From: Calliopum simillimum
Taxonomy: Eukaryota > Arthropoda > Insecta > Diptera > Lauxaniidae
DNA: 64,000 bases
NCBI GenBank assembly: GCA_951812925.1
Contig: OX638368.1
Coordinates: 67,418,569 to 67,482,568, forward strand
Direction: 5' to 3'
Part shown: in pieces, positions 11,831 through 21,658 of the stretch
Numbering within the stretch: the stretch's first letter is position 1
Layout: every line of letters starts with the position of its first letter
Notes under the pieces: generated by a model
Told to the model about the DNA's origin: nothing
The model's input: only the letters and a program-made list of their open reading frames with translations
Database searches by the model: none
Made by a program: the position numbers and the translations under genes

Positions 11831-11914
11831 TTTGAGTCAAAGAATGCGAAAAAAAATTATTCGGGTCAAAAACTTTTTTGAATGAAAATCCTCCGTGGAA
11901 TGACCCATACATAC

Positions 11915-12290
11915 ATTTGAAATAGAAAAATTTTATAAGCGGCACATAATAGCACATTACAGAACCTTTTTTTAAAAAAGATCGAAAATGGCGGGGCTAA
12001 ATTTTTTAAAAAAAATTGAATTTTTGTTATAAAAACCAAACTAATTGAAATAGAAAAATTTTATTAACGGCACATAATAGCACAAGTATAGCACATTACA
12101 GCACACCTATTGCTTTTTGAAAAATCAAAAATGACGGGGCTAACTTTGCACCAAAAATTAGTTTTGGCTATAAAAACTTAAGTACTTAAAATAAGAAAAT
12201 TTTATTAGCGGCACATGATAGCACAAGTATAGCACATTGCAGCACTTCTTTCTTTTAAAAAATCAAAAATGGCGAGGCTAACTTGACGGC
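11915..12290. repeat. Three tandem units of about 125 bp (GCGGCACATAATAGCAC repeat)
   Basis: Units begin near 11925, 12045 and 12190. Each has GAAATAGAAAAATTTTATTA, then GCGGCACATAATAGCACAAG, then TAGCACATTACAGCAC and AAAAATGGCGGGGCTAA. They match the partial unit at 7675-7765. Confidence 0.8.
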
Positions 12291-12299
12291 CATTACATA

Positions 12300-12915
12300 C
12301 ATACATATAAAGTCAAATAATAAAATGAGAATGGACTTTGAACTATTTAGCAAGTGTAAACAAATTTGAAACAATCGGGCTTTCCTCAATCTTCATAGAT
12401 AAGATTATCTGTTATACTCATATAAAGAGATTCATACGCGTCTTATTTATAAGAGAATGGTGCACTCTTAATTAGTTTATAGTTGTCGGTGAGAGATGGC
12501 TCAAATCGAAGGCAGGTGCGGCAACTGCGTTGTTGATTTCTCTGTTGTTAATGTAGCTTTGATGTTCAGCTATACGGCACTCACAGGCGCGGCTGGTTTG
12601 ACCAATGTATTTACTACCACAAGTCGGACAAGTGATCTCGTATATACCGCTCTTCCCGCTCGATAGTTTTTTATCTTTAGTAGAGCCGAGGGATGTGCGA
12701 ATTTTGTTAGTTGACCAGACCCAAGTGGATAATATGCTCATACTCATTCTTGTAGTCAGCAACTAACAAGGGTAAACGAACCATACGATAAATCATCGAA
12801 TTGAAAGATGAAATTTTGTTTAGATAAGAGCAAAACGAATCATTTGTTAAAAAAAGCTCAGGGGCTTTTTGAATCATTGATCGAATGTTGGCCAGGAGAT
12901 TTATAAAGTGCAAAA
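12300..12915 (-). pseudogene. Penelope-like element fragment with GIY-YIG endonuclease
   Basis: Penelope-like retroelements join a reverse transcriptase to a C-terminal GIY-YIG nuclease that nicks target DNA. On the minus strand 12762-12472 encodes KSGIYEITCPTCGSKYIGQT, a clear GIY...YIG core with the two cysteines common in this family. It is followed by the conserved Arg (ECRIAEH) and the His, and ends at a stop. Upstream, in another frame (12913-12707), is the end of the reverse transcriptase with RLPLLVADYKNEYEH. A frameshift separates the two. The copy is 5'-truncated at about 12915 and is not functional. Confidence 0.8.
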
Positions 12916-13332
12916 GGATTACCAGCTAGTCTTTTCTGTATTGCCTCACACTAGGAAAATTTTGAAAACCTAAGTTTATTTACCGACACCTTATTTTTAT
13001 TTTAAACCTAGTTTGTTTTATTAGACTGTGTAATTAAAAAGTGTTGATGTGATCTAGTTGAATTCGGTATGTAATTTTTTATTCGGTTAGCTGTCAAATT
13101 TTCTAAAGTAATGGCATATTTTCGATTGATGTACTTAAGTGTAGATGCGAGTTGAAAAAATAGGATATAATGTGTTTAAATATTTTAGAAAATTGTTGTA
13201 ATAATAATTTTATATAAGCGTCATAAGAAACACGGCTCTTAATTCAATGTCAAAACAAAACTCGTTAATTTATTGTGCCCACCACTACAACGGTTTATTA
13301 AACCGAGGTAACCTGTGATTTTGTATTTGCAG

Positions 13333-13702
13333 GTTTCTTGATGATCGAATGTTTGCTACTTGTTCTGATGACACCACAGTTGCACTATGGGACTTAAGGT
13401 ATCTTAAAATGAAAGTACGCAGCTTACAAGGGCATTCAAATTGGGTTAAGAATATTGAATATTCCCACAAGGATGCATTATTGGTTACATCAGGTTTTGA
13501 TGGCAGCATTTTTACATGGGATATCAACTCACATACGGAGCAAGGATTAATTTATCAAAAAGTATTTCATACCAGTGGTCTGATGAGATGTCGTATTACT
13601 CCAGATGGCAGTAAACTTGTTATTTGTACAACAGGTGGATATTTGATGATTATACATGATTTGGATTTGACCTCCCTACATAAAGATTTGTGCGGATTTC
13701 GG
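13333..13702 (+). CDS. DCAF10: Internal exon of a DCAF10/WDR32-like WD40 protein gene
   Basis: The exon encodes about 123 residues of WD40 repeats with no stop: FATCSDDTTVALWDLR, LQGHSNWVKNIEY, LLVTSGFDGSIFTWDIN, FHTSGLMRCRITPDGSKL and IIHDLDLTSLHKDL. This block closely resembles DCAF10 (WDR32), a substrate receptor of the CUL4-DDB1 ubiquitin ligase. A pyrimidine-rich TTGTATTTGCAG acceptor ends at 13332 and a CGG/GTATGT donor follows 13702, so the exon is 370 nt and starts with the last base of a split codon. No other exon of the gene is recognisable in the window. The flanking introns therefore seem very long and TE-filled. A retrocopy is excluded by the splice sites. The symbol is by resemblance only. 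Confidence 0.8.
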
Positions 13703-13788
13703 GTATGTACATTACGTAAGAGCTGTAACGTGCGATTTTCATTATATAAGTTTGCATGGAGGTATTTTGAATGATTTAGAAATAACAT

Positions 13789-16553
13789 CATGTATGTTAG
13801 TATGTATTCTCCTGTAACCCCAAGCAGGTGCATAGGGCCTAAATTTGTTATTTGTTAACATCCTATACGATGAATTTTATCTCTTGCCACGACTTTCCCA
13901 ATTCTTGGATTTCCTTATTCAGCGACGTCTTCCAGGTGTTCTCGGACTACCACGTCCTCTACTGCCTTGTGGATATCACTCAAGAGCCTACCTTGTAGGA
14001 AGGTGCGAGTTAGTCTATATGAAAGTTCTGGTTCCAAACTAGTTTCAAACTAATCTTAGTATTCAACTAACCTCAATGGATGCACTTGGAACTACTCCAA
14101 GCGAATTTGTTGAGGGAACTAATTCTTATGTTTTAACCCCAAACTCATCCCAAACTAGTTCAATTGACTGACTCGCAACTACTCCAAGCGAATGCGCAAA
14201 GGAACAGTTGATATTCTTTGGGGTTTCAATTTGGCTCGCAACTATTCCAAGCGAATGCAGAGAGAGTCACTCATAAGTACTCCGAAAGGATGCGGCCTGC
14301 ACCAAATACTTTGTTTATCATAAAAATTATGACATGTAACCTCTGAATTTGTTGCTTTATGTTTTTATTAATCGAAAGATTGAAAAATTAACTTGGAAAT
14401 TTTAATTCAACTTTTAAAGGAAAGATTCTTAGCCTTTATTTGATTTGAACGTTATGTTTCTCTACCTGAAGATGTCCCCCATTTATCTAGGCTCACATCA
14501 TTTACTTTGGACTGTTAAGGTTTTGTTTTTGTAAGTAAATAAACTGAATAAAACTGGAACACACGTCTTTTTAATTTGCTTTTTTATCAGGATTTTGAAT
14601 ATCTTTGTGCTAAAGTGCGAAAAACTGTGTTTTTTAACGTAAGTATTTGAAAATGACTCACAGCAATCGGAAACTCTTTAACTAATTTTTGCTTTTACCA
14701 GCATGAAAGCAGTAAATTTTCTCTCGAAACTGCACATTCAAATACAAATATTGATCCGTCCTTAGTACAGACTAAATGGTATAAGCATAAATGAGCTATA
14801 GTTTCTTCTGTTGAAGTGAAATAACTTCAAACATTTTTGAAAAGCCCGTTTTTCGCACTTACAAGCTCTAAACTAAAAACACAGTTTTGCTTAAAATAGC
14901 TAAATTGTCATTTAGTCCGGAACTAGTCCAAAGGAAATTCAGCTCGACTATTGACAGAAACCAATTTTCAAGAATTGGTTTGAAACTAATCCAAACAAAT
15001 GAGACGCGTGACAATTGACACAATCTTACTGCCGGCAACCGGTTTGAAACTAGTCGAAGCGAATGTCTCACAAGATATTTGACACAAACTAATTTGGAAG
15101 GGTTAATTTGTAACTAGTTACACGAAATGTGTAGCAGGACAATTGACACAAAAGATTAGTTTGTAACTAGTTACACCGAATGCAGAGCAGGACAATTAAC
15201 TTGCTCCAATGACCATGTAAAAATCGATAGTTCATCGTATGGGAAACGAGTTACTTGCGAACTAGTCTTGCTTCGGTTGAAACTAGTTTGTGTATAGTTT
15301 TGGAGTGGACCGTTTTCCGACAGGGTAGCGACAGACTTCGCTGTGTGGTTTGCAGAGAGTATGACCAATCCACCCCCACTTGCGGAGCTTGATCTCGTTT
15401 GCTATATCCCTCTGATTGTATTTCTGGTGTAGTTCGGCGTGTGAGATATTTCGAACCAAACCTTTAGTAAACGCCTTAACCACTTGTTGACGAGTACTTG
15501 CAGCTTGTTTATTAATTGTGCGGTAACAAGCCACGTTTCGCACCCATATAACAAAACCGATTTCACATTCGAATCAAAAATGCGCACTTTCGTTGAGCAA
15601 ACGCACCTTTCGCTTGTGATATTTTTGAGTTGATATCCTCTTTTGCTCCACCATCCACGGAGATATTGCTGTTGATGTTTTCAATGTCATCATTGACATC
15701 TTTAAAAGTGATGTCATTTCTGTTTCCGTTCAGCTTCATGCTTTTAAAATTAGATGCGTTGATTTTTAGGCCGGCCTTTTTGCGATTCCAAGACAGGGTT
15801 TTCAAACATGTCGTCAGCGTAGTCGACGATATAGTCAAGAACCATAAAGAAGGGAAATGGTGACAGCAAAAAATCCTGCCGAAATGATGGCCTTTACGGC
15901 AGTTCCTCTTCGCTGCAGTGAAACCCAAACGTTTTCTTGGGAGACTGCCTTCGGGAGACTCTTACGGCTTGAAGTATTTTGCCAGTATCATTAAGAGTTC
16001 GGACATTCCAAGAGCCGATGCGTGTTGAAGTTTTCATCGAAAGGATTTTAAAATTTTGACGAACCATATTGGTTCCGATTATAGGAGAATCATTCCTAAT
16101 TATGCATGTGTCTTGCACCTCCAAATCCGATGTGCATGCTGCCGAGGCAGGTGAATTAACCACATTCTCATGGGTACCACTTGGAGAGATATTTCCATCG
16201 TTTTTCGATCCATGCTTCATTAGTATATTCTTCTCGGCCCCACGCAGTAAGTTATAAGCTTAAGGCTGGATCCGGCAAGCACTGCAAATATAGTGGCCAA
16301 ATTCACTTACACGTACAGCCGCCCAATCTGGAACAGACGCTGACCTGGGAGCCGCCCACTCTGGGTCAGACGCTTCAGGATTTCGACACGATGCTTATTT
16401 TAAGGCGGAATCGACTCGCCTTGTCAGTGGCAGTTACGGGCATATTCTGACTAGCGATGCCAATCCCGGGATCCCGGCCTTTATTAAGTCCCGAAAGTCC
16501 CGGGATTTGCATGGAGTAATCCCGGGATTTTCGGGACTAAAAATACAAAATAT
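13789..16553 (-). pseudogene. LINE-A copy c, internally deleted and split by a TA-target element
   Basis: Read on the minus strand from 16553, it has the same 5' UTR as copy b, a leader from Met 16220, and the endonuclease N-terminus (RIGSWNVRTLNDTG). It then jumps at about 15935 to the reverse transcriptase around the catalytic Y-A-D-D (about 15810), with later thumb sequence (15930-15560) in shifted frames. It continues to WGWIGHTLCKPHSEVC (about 15340). A 1.3-kb element interrupts it at 13991-15325, and the C-terminal GRG-rich segment and CATA-like tail resume at 13990-13789. Compared with copy d, most of the endonuclease and the front of the reverse transcriptase are lost. It lies in the intron next to the WD40 exon. 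Confidence 0.75.
13991..15325. mobile_element. 1.3-kb non-autonomous element with TA duplication and subterminal CAAGCGAATG repeats
   Basis: Ends are CCTTGTAGGAAGG and the complement of CCCTGTCGGAAAA, each next to TA (13989-13990 and 15326-15327). Excision rejoins LINE-A copy c inside its C-terminal codons. Several copies of a degenerate phrase, AACTACTCCAAGCGAATG or AACTAGTTACACCGAATG, lie within about 250 bp of the left end and 370 bp of the right end, mostly in direct orientation. There is no open frame of note. TA target and short inverted ends suggest a Tc1/mariner-like MITE. Confidence 0.7.
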
Positions 16554-17264
16554 TTTGCTACCTTCTATTGAATGCTTCATATAGCACTATTTTGTGTCTT
16601 CAAAATAAGATATAAATTCATGATGCCGTATTAAAATGATCGTAATTTTTTATAGGAAAATCATTTAAGACCATATCATAGCTCATTTTGAAGACAACGA
16701 ATAGAACTAGGTGCTGCATTTAATAGAAAATAGTAAAATAATTTCGTATATCCTCCATATAACCACAAAAATCGTGTTTTTTAAACTTTTAGTTAAGGAT
16801 ATCTCAAAAACCGTACTTGATAGAACGATTCGTATTCAGAATCAACAAATACATCGGAAATTACTATTTTTTGTTTAGAATTGTTTCAATTATTATTATT
16901 TTTTTTTTTTTTTTTCTTTTTCAAAAAGTGCATAAACTAAAGTTTTGATTTTTTTTGAAATTCAATTACATACTTACAAAAATGAGCCAAGTCGGATCAA
17001 AATCGGTGCTTGTTCAACAATATTTGATACTATAGCCTTCTTTTACTTAATTTTTCTGCATTATATAAGGAATGAGGATATCGTTTCAAAAAAGGTTACA
17101 ATGCTAGGATTTAGCCGGTCACTTTAATAAAGGTTGTACACAATCGCGTGGGTTATTCCATATCAAAACAGAAAATGAGAAAAAATTAAATCCGATTACC
17201 TCCATTTTAACAATATCATAATGTAAAATGTCTATTGTTTACTTATCTCTAAAAGAAGTTTATT
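16554..17264. other. Sequence between two LINE-A copies, no gene seen
   Basis: AT-rich with a T-run at 16895-16920. GGGTTATTCCATATC at about 17151 faintly resembles the foldback terminus GGGTCATTCCACGGA, but no partner end is visible. Confidence 0.5.
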
Positions 17265-17648
17265 GAGTTGATTTTTAGGCCGGCCTTTTTGCGATTCCAA
17301 GACAGGGTTTTCAAACATGTCGTCAGCGTAGTCGACGATATAGTCAAGAACCATAAAGAAGGGAAATGGTGACAGCAAAAAATCCTGCCGAAATGATGGC
17401 CTTTACGGCAGTTCCTCTTCGCTGCAGTGAAACCCAAATGTTTTCTTGGGAGACTGCCGAAGGCAGTGCTCTATTCTACGAAGATAAGTTGAGGCGCAGC
17501 ACGCCAATCGGATGGTTGTTCGACAATTATTCTGAGGGTTTTAATGATCGGTTTCGCCGAAATCCTGTTTGATACTTTCGGATGGCCGAATGAAGTTTTT
17601 CGCTGATTCTGTATAAAAGCACTTTTGTCAATATTTTTGATGGTACTA

Positions 17649-18725
17649 CCCGATCAAAAAAAGTATATCAAAAATATATCAAAATGATATCAAAAATTTG
17701 TCAGTGACATACAAGATTTTGATAAAAAAAGGATATCACAGTGATATACGGAATGTAACGCTTTTTGTATATCACCATGATATCAAAAAAAGATATCAAA
17801 ATGATATCAAAAAAAGATATCAAAATGATATCAAAAAAAAGATATCAAAATGATATCAAAAAAAGATATCAAAATGATATCAAAAAAAGATATCAAAATG
17901 ATATCAAAAAAAGATATCAAAATGATATCAAAAAAAGATATCAAAATGATATCAAAAAAAGATATCAAAATAATATACAATTTTTGTACATTTCTGATAC
18001 AAAAATGACAACCAATTTGGGTCTGATAACTAAAGCGACGCAGATTATGGCCAAATTTTGCAATATTGTGGTTAATCGTCGGCAACAAGTTTTTTTTTGT
18101 ACTCAATTATATTTTTTCTGCTTTTTCACTAATTTCATGACAAAACTCACTTCTTACTAAAATTGGCTGCTCGTCCGTTTTCCATACTTTTTGTTTTCCC
18201 AGCCATAGGCCGCATGCAGCAACTGAATGGAGTGTCGGTTTTTTTGCACTCAATTATATTTTTGTGCTTTTCACTAATTTCATTAGAAAATTAACTTCTT
18301 CACTAAAATTGGCTGCGCGTTCTTTAAATAAAACTCACAAACGAAATCGTAAAATTTGACATATCAGCAGCTGATAAATTTTTGATATCATTTTGATATA
18401 CATTTCTGATACAAAATTGGTATCAGCGGCTGATAAATTTTTGATATCATTTTGATATACATTTCTGATACAAAATTGACATGTTTTTCAATGATATCAA
18501 AAATATATAAAATGATATACAAAAAGAAGATATCAGCGGCTGATAAATTTTTGATATCATTTTGATATATATTTCTGATACAAAATTGACATGTTTTTCA
18601 ATGATATCAAAAATATATAAAATGATATACAAAAAAAGGATATCAGCGGCTGATACATTTTTGATATCATTTTGATTTACATTTCTGATACAATGACAAG
18701 AACTTGACAAGTTTTTTTGATCGGG
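17649..18725. mobile_element. 1.08-kb non-autonomous element with GATATC-rich interior, TA duplication
   Basis: Ends are CCCGATCAAAAAAA and its exact complement, each next to TA (17647-17648 and 18726-18727). Removing it and one TA restores a continuous LINE-A reverse transcriptase reading across the site, which is strong support for the boundaries. The interior consists almost wholly of TGATATC-type phrases, including a 24-bp tandem array at the left and four longer repeats (TATCAGCGGCTGATAAATTT) at the right. No protein is encoded. Confidence 0.85.
17778..17990. repeat. 24-bp minisatellite, about eight units
   Basis: The unit AAAAGATATCAAAATGATATC (plus AAA) is repeated about eight times with almost no change. 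Because 24 is a multiple of three, both strands show a false open frame with an eight-residue repeat. Confidence 0.9.
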
Positions 18726-20425
18726 TAAGAGTATAGTTATTCCTCTACAATTTCGGCACTCGCCAAGGTCACCTTTTTTTTTTGGCAATTTTGTTAGCAT
18801 ACCATGTAGCCAATCTCCTGGCAAACACTCTTCGCTCCAGATTTTGGTGAGCAAAGAATGGAGAATTTTAGCTGATGGTGTGGGGCATACGATCGATCCC
18901 GGCGGCTATCTTATTTTTCATGCCTTGGATAGCTTTCACTATTTCATCGGTTGAAGGTGACTGTGTTTTTATTGAAATACTATTGCGTGTCACGCAGTTG
19001 TAGCTGGTGATTTTGGTTGAGAGGATGTGGTAGACGTGGGATTCAGTAAATCACAAAAATACTCTTCATCAATTTAGTTGTTCATCCGCGGATGTTAAGA
19101 GTTTTTCGTTTTGGTCTTTGGTAGGACGATTTTGTTGGAGTTTTCTGGCAGATAGTCTGTGGGTGATATCGTTAATCTGCCTGAGGTTTTAAACATTTGC
19201 AGCGCATTCTGCTTCGCTCGAGAAGTCGTTATACATTCTTCTTTGTCTTGTTTGCACGATGGCCTGACTTCTTTATAAAGAGAGTTAAAGAATTTTTCGG
19301 CGTCGTTCTTTGTCATCTAGCTTCATCGTCGTTTCTCAACTGTTTCGCTTTTCTTCTTTTTTCAACATGACCCACGTTTCCTCGCTCATCCAGTGCTTTT
19401 TGTTCGAGGGTCGGCACCAAAGTATTTTTCACTGGAGTTTAAGAAAGCAGCCTTGGTGGCACTCCATGATGTTTCAATACTTCCATCACAATCGATCGGA
19501 GCTGTTTTAAGATCTTCTACGAAAGACTTGTGAAACTCGTCGTTCTTTAGCTTAAGCACGTCGAATTTTTTTGCCACAGATTGTTCACTGAAACGTTTAA
19601 TAGCGCCAAGTTTTAGTCGAATTTCCGCTACGAGAAGATGGTGATCGGAGCCTATGTCCGCAGCCTTCATTACTCGTACGTCCAGAAGACTCTTTCCATT
19701 TTCTGCTAATGCAGAAGTGGTCGATGTGATTTTCAGTGATGTTTGGAGATATCCAAGAGACTTTATGGCATGGTTTGTGTGGGAAAAGCGTATCTTCAAC
19801 GACAAGACTTTGCTGTTATTGTAGGCATCAATAAGAAGCTCTCCATTTTCGTTGATAGTGCCGCAACCGTGTTAAGGTTATCTGAGCCTTCTTTGGCTTT
19901 CAAATCACCCATAACTATTATGGTGTAGAATTTATCATTTGTTTCTCTATGCGCCATCTTTGTGGGTGCATATGCTTGGAAGATGATTATATTTCTTGCT
20001 CATTCTGCACCAAATGAGCCTTCCGTTTACAGTTTTCCATTCCATTACTGCATTTCTACTTATCAAAAATCCAACTCTATCCCTGTGGATGTCATTTTGT
20101 GCTCTACCGGAGTATGGTCATTTTTCGCCGTCAGGAAGCACATATTCGCCTCCGCCACTCCATCTATACTCGCTTAATCACAATATTTCAAGGTTAAATT
20201 TGTAAAATTATCTTACGGCTTTTGCGTGGACCTTTAAGAGTATGGGCATTCCAAGAGCCGACTTTTCATCGAAAAGGTAACGTTTTTTAAATTTTACAAC
20301 CATATTGGTTCCGATTATAGGAGAATCATTCCTAACTTGTTTCTTGCATCTCCAAATCCGATGCGCATGATGCCGAGGCATGTGGATTAACCACATTCTG
20401 GTGGGTACCACTTGGAGAGTTAGTT

Positions 20426-21131
20426 TTAGCAGAGTGAATTAATAATACGCAAACTTATTCGTATAACGACAATCAAAAAAGTGAAAATTTATTTTTCAAT
20501 CAATTGCAATTAGAACATAGAATGCAAAAACATAAATACATTTTGTTCGTCAAAGATTTTACATATGCAAGTGTTAAAAAAATATTAATCCACCAGATGG
20601 CGCACAGTGATGCGATTAGTACAAGCTAGAAGGAAAAAACTCTAAATCGAATTTTTACATTCCGAATATACAAAAATATCAGATAATATATAATTAACTC
20701 ATAAGTAATTTTTTATTTACCTCCGCTTTCTATATAAAATACCAAAAACCGTCAAAGTCGGCCTAAAACATGATGTTTTCCAAATTTGTGTCCATGAAAT
20801 TATTTGCTATTTTCACAATTTTTTTTTAATACTTCCCAATATTGGAAAGAATTGAAAATCGGCACACATTACGGTATTTTTTATGGAAATATTATAAATT
20901 CAAAACCAAATCTCTTAAAATGTTGGTGCTATAGAATAGAATTTAGAGAGATAAATGTGAAAAAACGCCAAATTCTGCAAAACATTTTGGAAAGTAAAAA
21001 AAATAGGCCACTCCATATTTCTACCAAACTTTCTTTATTTAATCAGTGTTATGTCTACTTTAAGCCCTGGGAATGCCTAAGTGCGCAAATTTACCTTTGA
21101 CTTTTTTTCTTAATCTATATGATGTTACTAA
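20426..21131. other. No clear gene; possible decayed LINE fragment at 20870-21100
   Basis: A plus-strand frame (20804-21100) has STKLSLFNQCYVYFKPWE, faintly like the ...KLLLYKxxxKPIWTYG region near the C-terminus of Jockey-type reverse transcriptases. The match is weak and could be chance. The rest of the interval shows nothing. Confidence 0.25.
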
Positions 21132-21135
21132 ATAT

Positions 21136-21601
21136 TGTGACGAAAAATAACAACACATGAAAAGAAACCTCACGAAAATACTCGACAGTTCGAGACGTCA
21201 ATAAAACCAGTGACGCCACGAAAGTATTTGACAGTGATGCCAAGTTTTGTCAAGAAACTATTAGCCGAAGGAATCAACGAGATGTTGCCAGATGTTTCGC
21301 TAATGCAATTCTAGAACGTTCATCCGGGTATAAAAGGAGCTGTTCATGAGAGTTGTAACACAGTTGATTTTAAGCAATAAAGTGGAAAGGTTGTACACAC
21401 AGTGCCTGTGAAAGTAAATAAAGTGCTAATTGAAATATATAAACAATTGTACCGTGTGAAAATAAACATTTGTGATTTAAATAAACCATTTTATAACTAA
21501 ATAAAGTGTGTGTTTTTGATTGCTACACAATCCAGTGATCGAACTCAGAAAACCGTAAGAGATTGAAATTATCGTCATAAGTGACAGGAAATTTCGTAAC
21601 A
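21136..21601 (+). repeat. Gyp1 5' LTR
   Basis: 466 bp, TGTGACGAAAAATAAC to TTTCGTAACA. A TATAAAAG box lies at about 21330. It is about 27 bp shorter than the 3' LTR, lacking a TAATAAATAGTG-containing stretch. Confidence 0.9.
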
Positions 21602-21603
21602 AT

Positions 21604-21621
21604 TGGTGTCAGAAGTGGGAT
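21604..21621 (+). other. Gyp1 primer binding site (tRNA-Leu type)
   Basis: TGGTGTCAGAAGTGGGAT lies 2 nt after the 5' LTR. It is nearly complementary to the 3' end of eukaryotic tRNA-Leu (one mismatch to the usual TGGTGTCAGGAGTGGGAT). Confidence 0.75.
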
Positions 21622-21658
21622 TGTATAAAAAGAATTTGCAATCAATAAAAAAAATAAA

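Larger units (their letters stand above)
8490..11906. mobile_element. 3.4-kb compound foldback: two palindromes between one pair of terminal repeats
   Basis: The outer ends are GGGTCATTCCACGGAGGATT and its complement, about 80 bp of inverted repeat (8490-8570 and about 11830-11906). Inside lie two separate palindromes side by side, 8571-10958 and 10960-11830. An 8-bp ATACATAC is present on both sides (8482-8489 and 11907-11914), but the target is a CATA repeat, so the duplication is not independent proof. No transposase is encoded. The open frames in it are palindrome reads and not genes. Confidence 0.8.
17265..20425 (-). pseudogene. LINE-A copy d, the longest copy, split by a TA-target element
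   Basis: Reading from 20425 on the minus strand: leader (NDSPIIGTNMV), a damaged endonuclease whose C-terminal motif RVMKAADIGSDHHLLVAEIR is clear at about 19660, a linker (19316-19095), then the reverse transcriptase start TKLPKKKGDLGECRNCRGIT (about 18790). The last matches LINEs with a PKKGDLSECNNWRGITLL-type motif. An element at 17649-18725 interrupts it. Coding resumes with a YQTGFRRNRS finger motif and ends at 17265, 3'-truncated before the C-terminus. Many stops are present. It shows the layout of the family: AP-endonuclease, reverse transcriptase, GRPxxxW tail. Confidence 0.75.

Noticed and set aside
8487..11914. 8-bp ATACATAC as firm proof of a hAT-type target duplication
   Set aside because: The target is a CATA repeat tail, so the match could exist without duplication. 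I keep the boundary but not the class.
13349..13774. WD40 frame as a complete single-exon gene ending at 13774
   Set aside because: WD40 similarity stops at 13702, where a GT donor occurs; the rest is intron read-through.
17765..18160. 131-codon Lys-rich repeat frame
   Set aside because: Read-through of the 24-bp GATATC minisatellite.
20804..21100. Continuation of LINE-B on the left side of Gyp1
   Set aside because: The weak reverse-transcriptase-like reading is on the plus strand, opposite to LINE-B, and no minus-strand match was found.
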